A stretch of 64,000 nucleotides of DNA, from contig BGKB01000009.1 of NCBI GenBank assembly GCA_003116975.1, forward strand, positions 559,126 through 623,125. Reading direction: 5' to 3'. A program made the translations under genes and the position numbers. Each line of letters opens with the position of its first letter. The first letter of the stretch is position 1. The stretch is from Aurantiochytrium sp. KH105. Its lineage: Eukaryota > Sar > Bigyra > Thraustochytrida > Thraustochytriidae. The notes beneath the pieces are model-generated. The model did not search any database and was not told the origin of the DNA. It saw only the letters and a list, made by a program, of their open reading frames with translations. Positions 1 through 14,981 of the stretch are shown piece by piece.

Positions 1-4193
<4,193 letters not shown>

Positions 4194-4425
4194 ATCACAT
4201 CATGAACAGCTCCACACTCGAAATTACGTGGCAGTAAATACAACAAAAATAGGCTTAGTCCCCAAAAATGAATCAATTTCACGTTCAAAGTACGAGGACG
4301 GGTTCGTGTCTCCCAATCATTTTTACCGAGGGCCGAAATGACAGTTTGCGAAGGCAATGATTTATATAGAGGACGTCTCAGCTCGCACTCTCGACCACTC
4401 GCATGGCGTTCGCTTGCGATCACGA

Positions 4426-5486
4426 TCACTCGGGAAAATTGTAAAAGAGAAAAGGAATAAGAGAAGAGAAGAGAAGAGAAGAGAAGAGAAGAGGATAAAT
4501 CACGTTATTTCTTGCATTTTTGCGACATTCGTAAGGTTCAGCCAGGGCACAACCAGCCAGCCCCTGCAGCGGACCAGGCCGGAGCAGGCTATGCGCTCGA
4601 GGGAGATAAAGAGATGAAACAGAAAGTTCGTTGACAAACGCAGAAGACCTTACAAATACCAGACAAAAGTGGTTTGAGGAGATGCAAGAAAGGCTCTCAG
4701 TCAGGATTTGGTGATTCTTATAGAAGCTAAAGTCGTTGCCTACAATATCGGGCGTAAGGAGTGGACGTAATCTTTCCTGCACGTTGACTCGCACCTGTGC
4801 ATAGTGAATACGATGTGCCATGTGGTCACGAAGACGCTGCGCTCGAAGTCGACACCATACTTGCTGCACAGCGTTCTTTTGGCCAAAAAAGCAATCTTCG
4901 CCAGTAGGCTTTGAGACGCACCTGGCCACATGCTGATGAGAAGCTTGTGAGTCGTTGCCTGTATCCTGCAAGCACCACGCGCAGAAATGACACGGGCACG
5001 CGCCGCACTTAAGAGCGCAGCAGACGTCGAAGTCAACGAAGGCTACGGAGCATCGGGGGCAAGACAGGGTCAGAATCTCATTCTGGATTGTGCGAATGTG
5101 ATTCTGCGTCGCTGGATCCAGCCCATGCTCGCGAAGCGCTGCATCAAGGCGGAGCTGAAGCTGACGCTCTTGCTCAAATGCGGCGTCTCGCTCAAAATGC
5201 TTGCGCACAATGTCGAGCAGAGCTGCAAAATCTTTGTCTGGAACTGCAGCTGCAATCGTGCGTCCAGAGATGAGAAGCTCACAGTCTGGAGTGACGCAGC
5301 ACATGTTCCCATCTCGTAGGACGTTGACGTGCGCCGCAGACTCCTTCGTCTTTAGCGACACACGCTCGGACAGGACCACACCTCCTCGCCGTAGTCATCG
5401 TCGACGCTGGTCCTCACCTCAAACCGGCCACGAGATGAAGAACCTGCGGCTGTCGCAGTGTCGGAACTTCTCCCGTACAGACCCAT
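4426..5486 (-). CDS. Cys-rich zinc-ribbon (IBR-like) protein, probable frameshift
   Basis: Function unknown. The open frame 5379 to 4426 encodes a protein with CCVTPDC near its start, a helical charged stretch, then a dense cluster (CPRC-x12-CG-x-CPCHFCAWCLQ, followed by HQH and C) resembling IBR/RING-type zinc ribbons of ubiquitin-ligase-like proteins. That frame has no ATG at its start. A plausible ATG at 5486 opens another frame (MGLYGRSSD...FEVRTSVDDDYGEE) that stops after 44 codons. The two would join smoothly if two bases of a GTGTG run near 5376 were absent. So either there is a 2-bp indel (biological or sequencing error) or unrecognised splicing. The last 100 or so residues run into simple repeat and are doubtful. 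It is divergent from the bS21m gene, 304 bp away start to start. Confidence 0.45.
4463..4492. repeat. (AGAGA)n short tandem repeat
   Basis: About six copies of an AGAGA-type unit in the convergent region between MetAP2 copy 2 and the zinc-ribbon gene. If the zinc-ribbon frame is read to its far stop, this tract encodes an improbable Leu/Phe/Ser tail. Confidence 0.7.
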
Positions 5487-5790
5487 TCGTCGTATGTACC
5501 GACCCGACTTCAAGTTGAGAGCAGCAATCGGGCCCTTTTATTCTCTCTATTAGGTCTCTTCGGTGGAAAGAGACCCGCGCGCCGCGGCCACTGCAGCGGC
5601 CAGCGATGGCGAGCACGCCGCGGAGGAGGCAAACAAGACGCGCCGCCTCACGTGCGTGCACGCGGGCGCCCGGGCGAGAGGCCGCGCAGGCAGGCAGGCG
5701 GGCAGAGCGCGAAGGGCTCCTGGCGAAGGGGTTCCGCGCGCGCGGGTGCAGCAGCAGCAGCAGCAGAAGCAGCGGAGCGCTTGCGACGCG

Positions 5791-6291
5791 ATGATGTTCG
5801 CGGCAGCAGCGGCGGCCGGACGGCGACTCGGCAGCGCGGCGCGCGGGGCGGCGGCCGTGGGCAGCGAGGTGAGGGCACCTTGCCAGGCGCATCAGGCGCA
5901 GATGTGGCAGCAGCAGCAGCGCTTCATGTCGCGGAATATTGAGGATACCGTCGCGACTGGCGTCCGGGTGCGCGGCAGTGTGGACCAGGCCATTGGCCGT
6001 CTCACGCGCATGCTGCGCAACGAGAACATGCTCATGGCGCACAAATCTCAGTTTAGGGTAAGTTTGTTGAAATCGTGCGCGCAATGCGCGCTAGGCATGT
6101 GTTTTGTGCTTTTGATGATGATGGTGCTGACATCCATGGTTGATTTTTTTTTGACATTGTTCTACACGCAGCATGAAAAGCCCGCCGTGCGAAGGTTCCG
6201 CGAGAAGAAGGAGGCGAAGCGTAGAGCCGAGAAGCAGGAAATCAAGCGCCTTGTTCGCGAGGCGCTCAAGATGAAGGAGCTTGGGTACTAA
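5791..6291 (+). CDS. MRPS21: mitochondrial ribosomal protein bS21, one intron
   Basis: Component of the small subunit of the mitochondrial ribosome. ATG at 5791. The N-terminus is Ala/Arg-rich with almost no acidic residues up to about residue 48, as in a mitochondrial presequence. The bS21 core follows (NENM, then RRFREKKEAKRR and a basic C-terminus). A GT-AG intron, 6058-6171 (GTAAGT donor, pyrimidine-rich end, CAG acceptor), interrupts the core between Arg89 and His90; splicing it gives 128 aa with a continuous bS21 motif. The intron is 114 nt, a multiple of three, and has no in-frame stop. The divergent neighbour starts at 5486. Confidence 0.85.
   Translation: MMFAAAAAAGRRLGSAARGAAAVGSEVRAPCQAHQAQMWQQQQRFMSRNIEDTVATGVRVRGSVDQAIGRLTRMLRNENMLMAHKSQFRVSLLKSCAQCALGMCFVLLMMMVLTSMVDFFLTLFYTQHEKPAVRRFREKKEAKRRAEKQEIKRLVREALKMKELGY
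6058..6171 (+). other. GT-AG intron in bS21m gene
   Basis: Donor GTAAGT at 6058, T-rich tract near 6142-6152, acceptor CAG ending at 6171. Removing it restores the conserved bS21 sequence. Left in, it adds 38 mostly hydrophobic residues without a stop. Confidence 0.85.
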
Positions 6292-7777
6292 AAAATTAAA
6301 ATCTGGGAAATTTGGCCATATACACGCTGATTGACTTGATTCGACGGTCGCGGTATGGATTGTTTATTTGGCATCATTCTCAATCGCAAACTCGTCGTCA
6401 ATGTGCGCAAGTAAATGTCCTGCCTTCGAGAATGAAAAAGTACAAAGGAGATCCCGAGATTTTAAAATAGAAAAAAAGGAGCAAAAGGAGTGGTCAGAAA
6501 GTAAAGGTTCGAGAGCATCGAGTGAGTCCTCTTTTTCATTTCTTTGCAAACGAAGATCCAGGTCGATCCCCTCGCTTTGCGAATTTCTTTCTTCTTGCCT
6601 TTGCCACTGATCAAGGTTTCTCTGGAAGTCTGTCTGCATCTCTTGCAAGCAAGCTTGTAATTATATTTTAACTTCAGCGTCAATTCTTCAAAACAAGTAT
6701 CGCCTCGTTTCCGACCTAGCTCATTGCATTGCGTCTGCCTTCGTCTTGGACAAATGTGCACGACTGTTTCTTATTGACCTTACTTTGCAGTCGTGTGCGT
6801 GACTGGTGGACGGATGCTTTTGCGTTTTTGTTCTTTGCTTTGTGTATTTTCATTTGAGAATGAGTCATGCGATTGCAGAGCTTTTTGGAAAAGAGATGTA
6901 TACGCTGTCACTGGCCAGAATCGGCCATCCTACTTTTCTCTCCCCTCGTCAGATGGAACATGATGATCAACCAAGCTTTGCCCCAATAAAAAAAACATCA
7001 GTCAATGTCAAAAATCGAACAAAGAAAGAAACAACCCCGTTGCATGTGAGACCATGGTGGAAGCGCAGCCGGTCATCCGTACCGTCGTCGCGACGTGAGG
7101 TATGAGGCCGCGCTTGCCCTGCGCGCGGCCTGGAGATACCTCGTGACTGGGTGATTGTCTGGCCATCTCCCCCTCTTGGACCATCAAGGTTGGCGAGTGA
7201 GGCACACTGCTTGTGCATACATCCAATAGATGCACTTGCAAATAACCGACTTTGCGGCGCTTGCTGAAGCTGCGCAAGTCGGATCGCCTTGAGACCGGCG
7301 ACAACCTTTTGGGAGAGCGCCAAGGCCTTGGCTGTAAAGTCTTGCAATCTCTGATTGCTTCCGTCATGCTTGTCGCGCATGCAGCCCGCGTCCCGTTTTA
7401 AAAAAAATATATACGAGATGGTGGCCGCCCTGGCGGCACCTCTGCAAGGCCGCGCACAAGTCGCTCTCTCGCATCCGAGCGGTGGAGCCCCAGACATATG
7501 AACAAGGACCCCTCGATTGCAGTCAAAGGCGTGCCTGTCAGAAGTTGCTGATGAGGGCGAGGGATTCATGAATTTGCTCGATCCTAGCGGCCTGCGGAGA
7601 AAGCATGCGCACCAGTTGTGTCCACATATGCCCTCTCACACTACGAGGCAGTGCACGTGCAAAGGCCATCCTCGCGGCGGCGGCAGGGGCGAAAGGAAAA
7701 GCGCAGACCACCAGGCAGGCAGACAGACGTGCCAGCCGACGCAGGCGCCAAAGGTGGCCATGGCATTCGCGTCACCG
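6292..7777. other. intergenic region, 3' flanks of bS21m and poly-Q genes
   Basis: No gene I can support. It is less GC-rich than its neighbours. On the minus strand 7382-7220 reads as a plausible helical stretch after an ATG, but it has no recognisable domain and sits inside a frame that runs into low-quality sequence. Confidence 0.4.
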
Positions 7778-9331
7778 TCATTGAGATTGGTTGGTAGACG
7801 AGGATCCTGGCTGCTGCTGCTGCGGCTGCTGCTGCTGCGGCTGCTGCTGCTGCGGCTGCTGCTGCTGCGGCTGCTGCTGCTGCGGCTGCTGCTGCTGCGC
7901 GTTTGCAAATGGCATGCTCATTCCACCGGACTGCAGCAGCTGTTGCTGCTGCTGTTGCTGAAGCATGAGTTGCGGCGAAAAGCCTGCCGGAAAGGGCAGG
8001 TTGGACGCGCTGGCCTGCTGGCTATCATGGCCTGTGCGCTGCCCGAGAGAAGACTGCGAGCCTCCAGCAGCACTTGCCCCTTGCTGGGGCGTCGGCCCGC
8101 CTCCTCCACCTCCTCCTTGGAAGGCGTTGAGGAGCATCGAGGAGGAAGCATTTGGTGGCGCAGAGGCCCCGGAGGCTGTCGAGGATGAGGAGGCAGAACG
8201 CTGAGGCTGCGGCTGTTGTTGCTGTTGCTGCTGGAACTGTTGGAATAGAGGGTGCATGAAAATAGGCTGTTGCTGCGGTGGTTGTTGTTGTTGTTGTTGC
8301 TGCTGCTGCTGCTGCTGCTGTTGTTGTTGTAAGTATTGTGATTGCGCCTGCGCGTCGCTGTTTGTCATCATCTGATAAGGGGAAGCTTGGAAGGAAGCAT
8401 TGGCGCCTGGCATTGCTGGGGAGTTTGTAGCGCTAGCATCCCCGTTGCGCGTCGTGGGCTGATGCTGCTGCGGTGGCTGTTGTTGTTGCTGTTGTTGTTG
8501 CTGATGCTGGGAAGTAGACTGGTCAGAAACCTGAGGTTGCTGCTGTTGGAGCAACATTTGAGCATACTGTTGCCATGGGACCTGGGGCACCTGAGGCGAC
8601 ATCTGCTGGCCGCTCTGGCCTAACTGAGACTGGAGCTGGAAAGGAGCGACCGAGACAAATTGAGTTGGCTGCTGCTGCTGCTGCTGCTGCTGCGGCTGCT
8701 GCTGCTGGATGTACTGTTGTAATAGTTGAGCTTGCTGAGGCTGCAAAATGTACTGCTGTCCGAACGGAGCGTTTTGCTGCTGTAATTGTGGAATGAAGGC
8801 CTGCTGCGAAGACACGGACTGCCCTTCAGGCTGGAGCTGCTGCTGTTGCTGTTGCTGCTGGCCTGGAGGCACCGATTGAACGGCAGACGACTGAGAATGG
8901 TCCACGCCGTAGATGATGGGCGGCGCATTGTAAGAGTTCTGCTGAAGGACTTGGGCGAGTTGGTAGCGAAGGGCAGACTCTTGCGCGATGGAGTTGCGCG
9001 GATTGAGCGGGCATGTGCTATGACTTGTGCGAGCGTGGCTCTCAGAGCCACAGCGACACCTGGACGCAGCCCTTCGGCCCCTTTTCCGCTGTGCCTGACT
9101 CTGCATTGTCTGAGCGTGGTGGGCGTGCGTCTGTGTGTGCGTCTGTGCGTGCGATTCTTTTACGTCCGTGGTGGTCGGGTGTCGCCTTCGCTTCCGTGAG
9201 CTCTCTGCGCTATCTAGTTTGGGACCCTTTCGCGCGGTCGTCCCCGAGGACGACGACGAGGACGAGGAGGACGAGGACGAGGACGCTGACGCGGAGTCGC
9301 GGTCGTCCTTGCCGCCTTGGCCCAAGGGCAT
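7778..9331 (-). CDS. poly-Gln protein with CxC-H-H-C zinc knuckle and NLS
   Basis: Probable transcriptional or RNA-level regulator; exact function unknown. 517 aa from ATG 9331. Order: a Ser run (about 16-29), a basic NLS-like RKRRRH (46-51), a His/Thr/Gln stretch, basic RKRGRR (82-87), then a compact knuckle C92-x-C94-x4-H99-x4-H104-x2-C107 followed by PLNPRN. From about 150 on it is dominated by Gln, with long pure runs, a seven-Gly run near 400, and at the C-terminus six or so QQQQP units encoded by 15-bp repeats (about 7800-7897). Gln-rich low-complexity regions often act as activation or condensate-forming domains. More than 5 kb without a gene lies upstream of its start. Confidence 0.7.
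   Translation of the reverse strand: MPLGQGGKDDRDSASASSSSSSSSSSSSSGTTARKGPKLDSAESSRKRRRHPTTTDVKESHAQTHTQTHAHHAQTMQSQAQRKRGRRAASRCRCGSESHARTSHSTCPLNPRNSIAQESALRYQLAQVLQQNSYNAPPIIYGVDHSQSSAVQSVPPGQQQQQQQQLQPEGQSVSSQQAFIPQLQQQNAPFGQQYILQPQQAQLLQQYIQQQQPQQQQQQQQPTQFVSVAPFQLQSQLGQSGQQMSPQVPQVPWQQYAQMLLQQQQPQVSDQSTSQHQQQQQQQQQPPQQHQPTTRNGDASATNSPAMPGANASFQASPYQMMTNSDAQAQSQYLQQQQQQQQQQQQQQQQPPQQQPIFMHPLFQQFQQQQQQQPQPQRSASSSSTASGASAPPNASSSMLLNAFQGGGGGGGPTPQQGASAAGGSQSSLGQRTGHDSQQASASNLPFPAGFSPQLMLQQQQQQQLLQSGGMSMPFANAQQQQPQQQQPQQQQPQQQQPQQQQPQQQQPGSSSTNQSQ
7800..7897. repeat. 15-bp coding minisatellite (QQQQP)n
   Basis: About six to seven near-perfect 15-bp units at the 3' end of the poly-Gln gene; likely length-polymorphic. 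Confidence 0.8.
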
Positions 9332-9572
9332 AGTCTGTCTGTCTGTCTGTTTGCCTGTCTGTCTTTTCGCCTGTCTACACGCCGGGGCGGGCCTGGCGAG
9401 CGGCTGCCGTCACCGAGCCTGCCTGCCTGCCTGCTTGCTTGCGAGCTCGCAACGAACGAGCACAAGCTCGCTCGCTCGCGAGTCGGGCGAGACAGCAAGC
9501 GAGCGTGTCTGCCGCCGGCGGGCGGCCCAGCGGCGCCTCGCAGCGGCCCAGCGCTGCGCCTCGCTCGCTAGC

Positions 9573-9668
9573 AAGCTTGCTTGCTTGCTTGCTCGCTCGC
9601 CGCTGCTCCTCCGAGCTCGGCCTTGCCTTGCCTTGCCTTGCCTTGCTTCGCCTCGCCTCGCCTCGCCT
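9573..9668. repeat. GCTT / CCTTG / CCTCG tandem tract
   Basis: Runs of GCTTGCTT..., then CCTTG units, then CCTCG units. The same unit types recur elsewhere in the window (22600s, 33981-34080, 35460s, 55020s). Confidence 0.7.
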
Positions 9669-12600
9669 GCTCCCTGCAGTGGTTTCTATCTCCGTTTTTT
9701 CCCTCCCAGGCGCAGATGAGCTGTGAAGGCTGGAAGGGCGCGTTCTTGCGGGTCTCTCAGGGCCAACGCGGTCTCGGGCCTCGGGTGTGGGGCCGGCTGT
9801 TGCGCCTCCGCCGGCGGGGCCCCGCCGCGGGAGCTGCTGCTGCGGCGGCGGCGGCGGCTCTGCGCGGGGCCGCGGGCGCGCCGGGACGCGGCGAGGGTGC
9901 CGAGGCGCCGGGGCGCGGGCGCGGCGCGGGGCCGGCGCGGGCGCGCGGGAGGCGCCGCCGCGCCTCGGGCGGCGCGCGGGGCGGGCGCCGGCGCAAGAAC
10001 ACAAAAGCAAAAGCCTGCTCGGCCCCGCAGCCCGGAACACAGCGCTGAGGTTTCACTCTCTGTAGCGAGCTCTGTGCCGCTGCTTGCTGGCTGGCTTGCT
10101 CTGCTTGTGCCTGCGCGGCCGAGCAGCACAGAAGGGAGGGAATGAAAGAAAGAAAAAAAGGAGGAGCGAAGGGGCGATGAGAGAAAGGAGCAGGAAAGGA
10201 GGGCAGGCGGAGAAGGCGGGAGAAGGCGAGAGAGGCGGGAGAAGGCGAGAGAGGCGGGCGCGGCGCGTGGGAGCTCAGCCCTCGCGGCGGCGAGACGCGC
10301 GGCGCGGCGCGGCGCGGCGCGGGCGCGGCGGCGCTGCGAAGGCGCGCAGCGAGGGGAAGAGAGAGAGAAAGAGAGAGAGAGAAAGAAAGGAAGGCGCCGA
10401 GCGGGCCGGTGAAGAGGGACGGAGGAGGAGGACCTCGACAATCTCGCTGGTCGTCGTCGCTCGCTTGCCTGTCTATCTATCTGTCTGTTTGTATGGCTTT
10501 GCTTGCCCACGTCGAGGGAGGCGCGGGGAAAGAGGGCGCGACGGCGCGCCGCGCGGCGGACACCGCGAGAGTCTCCGCTGTCTGCCTGGCTGCCTGGCTG
10601 TCTGCCTGTCTTGGGTTGTCTGTCTTTGCCGCGGTGAGTGAAGGCCGCCTGCTCGTTTTCACGGACGCTTTGCTCCGTTCCAGGCCCGGAATCACTCGCG
10701 CTCGAGCCGCAAGCCCGCCGTGCGCGCGGCGCGGGCTGCGACCGCGGGCCGCGGGCCCCGCGCGCCCACGCGCCGGCCGGCCGCGGCGGCGCCTGGCTGG
10801 CTGGCCGCCAGCTGCCGCGGTACCAGCCGCGGAGAGCGCTCGCTCCCTGCGCGGGTCGAGCGATGCGCAAAAGGTTTTGCTGCCTTTGTTAACCCGCCCG
10901 CGTATTCTATTCGATCTCCTTTCCCTCCTGTGCGCAGGCTACCGATCGATAGTACTCTATACGTATGTATTTGCTACACTCTGCTTTGCGCTTTGCTTTG
11001 CTTTGCTTGCTTTCTGCCTTACTTCTTTCGCGCTCGACTGCGTGCCGCCTGCTTTCCGCAGCCGCCGCCTACTGTGTGCCGCCCCCCCACCGCCGCCGAC
11101 GGAGAGCCCGTGCTCTCCATCCGGATCGCGCGGGCGCTGCGGCGGCCGACCAGTGGCGTAGCGCAGGCGCGCAGCCGCGCAGCCGCGTGGATGTGCGGCG
11201 GCGGCGGCCGGCCAGTCGCGGCAGCGGTGGCAGAAGCTTGAGCCGCTTTGGCCTTGGCTTTGTGTCCGGGCTGCTCGACATGCCTCCCTCTCCTCTCTCC
11301 ACTGCGCTCGGCCCTCACCGCAGCGGCCCCCACCGAGCGCTGATGCGGGCAAGCCTCAAGCTGCCTTTTCGCCGCCCTCCGCACCTCAGTCGCCTCACGC
11401 GCCCTTCCTTTTCCTTTCTTCCTTTCCTTCTTTTCCTTTCCTTCATTCCTTCGCTCTGCCGCCTGGCTCGCCGCGGCTCACGTCAATTTCGCGCCGCAGA
11501 GTGTGCGGGCGGACGCGCGGGCCTCACCCTCGCGCCGCTTGACGGAGGCCTACGAAAACCCCGGCGCGAACACCTCCATCGCGAGCCCGCGTGCCTGGTT
11601 GGCCTTTCTTTTCTTTGCCCACCTGCCAGCACCGCCAAAGGGGGCGAGGCAGGAAATAAATTAACATAGACAAAATGATACAAAGAAACAAAGCAAAAGG
11701 AAAAGAAATAAGGCAAAAAAACCAAAGAATCCAGAACTTGACTGTGAGGGAGCCAGCCCCTCTGCTCACTTCTGCTCACTTGCTTGCTCTCGCTTACTTG
11801 CTTGCTCTTGCTTACTTCTGGCCGGCACTCCGACTTTGCGACACACCGCCTCACGCACCGCTTGCGACTGGCGGCATTACGAGCGTGCGTGCGGGGCCCT
11901 GGCCAACGGGAAAGCTGCCAGCCAGCTGATGGCCAGCCAGCCCATGGCCACGGCCAGCTGCTGGGTGTTGTTGAATCGGTCAGCCTCGCGACGCTGCAGC
12001 TGTGTTCGCCTGCGGAGGTCAGCTCGAAGAAAGCAAGCCGCAGCGTGCACACAGCCCGGGACCAGTGCGGGCCCGCGCTTGGCCTGCGCTGCCCGGGCGC
12101 ACTGCTCCGCGCTGCCGCAGCTGCCGCAGCTGCCGCAGCTGCCGCAGCAGCGCCTCGGACGTTGGGCGGCAGAAGCATCTGGCTGGGTGCGGAGACGGAG
12201 GAGGGCACCGCGATCGGCTGCGGGCTAAATGAGGGAGGCGTGCGGCCTGTCAGTGGGGCGAGGCCACGCCGGACGAAACGGCGGCGCCGGAGCCGGAGCG
12301 CGCGGAGGCAGGGTCGGCAGCGCCCGCGCGGGGAATAGGGATCCCCGGGGGGGAAGGGGGAAGGTGGAGGTCGGAAGATGGCTGGCGATCAAGGGCTGCT
12401 GGAGATCGGTGTACGTGGGTTGGCCGGTCGGTACGTCTGGCTAACTGGTGGGTAGCTGGCAGGCCAGGGAAGGTTGGCCATGGTGGGTGGCAGGCCAGGG
12501 GCGGGCTCGGGCCAGCTACCCGCAGTGAGATACTTGCCTCCCGCACCACATATGAGGAGCTGCAGGGTGGGTGGGGGAAATGGGCGGGTGTGTGTGGCAC

Positions 12601-13300
12601 CTTTTCACGAAATCGTGAGCTGTGGGTGAGGGGGAAAAAGTCGACGGGCTTCCACTGGGAGTAGACGCTTCAAGCTTCATCAATGGGCGCAGTTCCTGCA
12701 GTAAAGGCCAGAAGAACGCGAGGTTGAGGCCTAGCAACGCCAATAATCTCCTGCCCTCCTTCCTACTAGTGCCTAAGGCCACCGCCCTGGTTGCTCTGCA
12801 GCTGCTTGCAGTGCCTTTCACAGACGCTTGAACGGCCACGTGTGGCGGTGGCCGCCAGCGAGCCTGGCTGTTGTCCTGCGACCAACCAACCAACCAATTC
12901 ACGAAACGAACAGCTGGTCTGTCCTTTCTACCTATGACAATGGTGCGAACATCAATGTGCTCAGGGCCGTTCGTGTCGCCTTGCGTTCCAGCCTGCTGCA
13001 GCTGCTGCGAACGAAACGAGCGAAGAAGAAATGAGTGGTTCATGGCGCCGAGACGTATGTCCATCTCCTTTTTTATTGAGGATATTTGCCTGCCTAGCCA
13101 GCCAGCCACCAGGACCAAGCAGCCAGCCCTGCCATCGTTTGTGGCTGCAGCCAGCTGGCTGGTGCTGGTGCGACTTTCGCGCCTGTCGCCCCTGTAGCAA
13201 AGAAGAATCCAGCGACTGCTAGCGAGCGCAAAGATGCAAAGATGCGATGCAAAGCTATGCTGCATGCGATGCTGTCCGTCAGGCTCTCGGTCGGTCTGGG

Positions 13301-13470
<170 letters not shown>

Positions 13471-14143
13471 CCTACACTTCCTGCACCAGGATCTGCCTGC
13501 CTGCCCGCCTCAGCATGCTGCTGCTGGAGGAAAATTTCCACAGCGCCCCGATAAGTCCGCGGGGCTGAGGGAGAAGTCCCGCCGCGTCGATGTGGTGCGC
13601 GGTGGGCAGCTCCACTGTCAGACGGGCAGGGAGTTCTCCTCACGACCACATCAACCGCCAAGGTGCGACTGGGGGGTCGAAAAACTGAGATACCACCTGC
13701 TACATGTTCCTAGAATCACTCTCCCTCCGAGGAGCCTGCGTTCCTCCCTACCGCGAGAGGCAACGATCGCGCGTCGATTTTGCGTACGTTCGAATCGCGC
13801 CGGTTCGTTTTGAGGAGAAAAACCCTCGCCAGCCCGCGACGCGACTGGCACGAGTCGGCGTGGTCTCGCTCCTCCCCCCCCCGCGAGTTGAGTCCACTGC
13901 CTCACGAAGATCTTTCCTCTTGCCCTCCCCGCGTGACCCGGCCGCGCGCGCGAGTCCAAAGCAGGACGGAGGCGGTGGACCGCAGCAAACGCTCGCTCGC
14001 TCGCTCGCTCGCTCGCTCGTTTCACGCGCGCGCGCCCGCTCCGAAAGACAGACAGACAGACGAGCGAAACCGGTGAGAACGTGTTCTGAGATTGCACGAC
14101 CGGAGATGTTTTCTGTGATGCGAAATGCCCGCGCCGTGCGGCC

Positions 14144-14197
14144 GCTGCGCTGGTTGTGGCCGCTGCGCTGGTTGTGGCCGCCGCTGCGCTGGTTGTA
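14144..14197. repeat. 18-bp tandem repeat, three units
   Basis: Three copies of a GCGCTGGTTGTGGCC-type unit, the third with a CCG insertion. Confidence 0.7.
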
Positions 14198-14981
14198 AGC
14201 CTTGGCACAGGTGCAAGGATACTCGGGACAGTCCTGACACAGGCGCTAGTAGCGTCAAGTGCCTCGCTCAGTCGATGGCAGAAGCGGCCAGCTTCCCCTG
14301 GACGGGGTGGCTGGCGGCTCGTTGCTGAAAACTCACTCACCCACCCAACCAAGAAACGTGGTCACGGCCCTCGTGGCGCAAAGGCCTCGCGAAGTTTCGC
14401 AGAGGGCTGCAATTCTGGCGCGGCGCCGCGCGGCCAATCAACTGCAAATTTGGATAAAGAGGAAGGGAGGTGAGACGCAACGCAACGAAACGAAATGAAA
14501 TGGAAACCACGAGCGAGCAATACAAGCACGACCCCAAAAGGAGCGCAGGCAGCAATGAAAACCGAGTGCGGGATGGAAGGGAAGCAAGCAGCCAGCAGCT
14601 CAAAATCCTTCCAAGCTAAACAGCTTTCGCGGAGATGCAAGCAGCTTACTGCTTCCCCCCGCGGGCCAAATCCAAAGACCAGCCCTCGGCGCTTCGCAGG
14701 CCCACGGCGGGTTGCCGGGACTGCGCGAATTACAATCCAGTGGTGGCCGGCGACGCCCTCGCCGCCGGGCCAGCAAGCAGCCACAGCGGCGGGCGGCCAG
14801 GCCACGGCTCGCATACCGAGCCAGCCGTGGCAGGCCGAGACGGGAGAAGCTGAGCCCCCCGCAGCCTCGTTTTGCTCTCAAGGCGGTGTGCCACCAGCCA
14901 GGGGTCAATGGTTCGTTCGTGTGTTCGTTTGGAGGAAAGAAAGCTTGCTTACTTGCTTGCTAGCTAGGTTTAGAAATTCTG

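Noticed and set aside
6967-7569. 200-codon open frame (-) with a plausible helical stretch
   Set aside because: Only about 50 residues look protein-like; the ends run through unlikely sequence and I recognise no family.
7517-8188. Leu-rich open frame opposite the poly-Gln gene
   Set aside because: CTG/CAG repeats read on the other strand give Leu runs; not a membrane protein.
9686-10870. Arg/Ala/Pro-rich 394-codon open frame (-)
   Set aside because: Low complexity in extremely GC-rich DNA; opposite strand is equally open.
13780-13800. B-box-like GTTCGAATC, considered as a tRNA
   Set aside because: The flanking bases do not form a T-arm stem and no D or anticodon arm is seen upstream.
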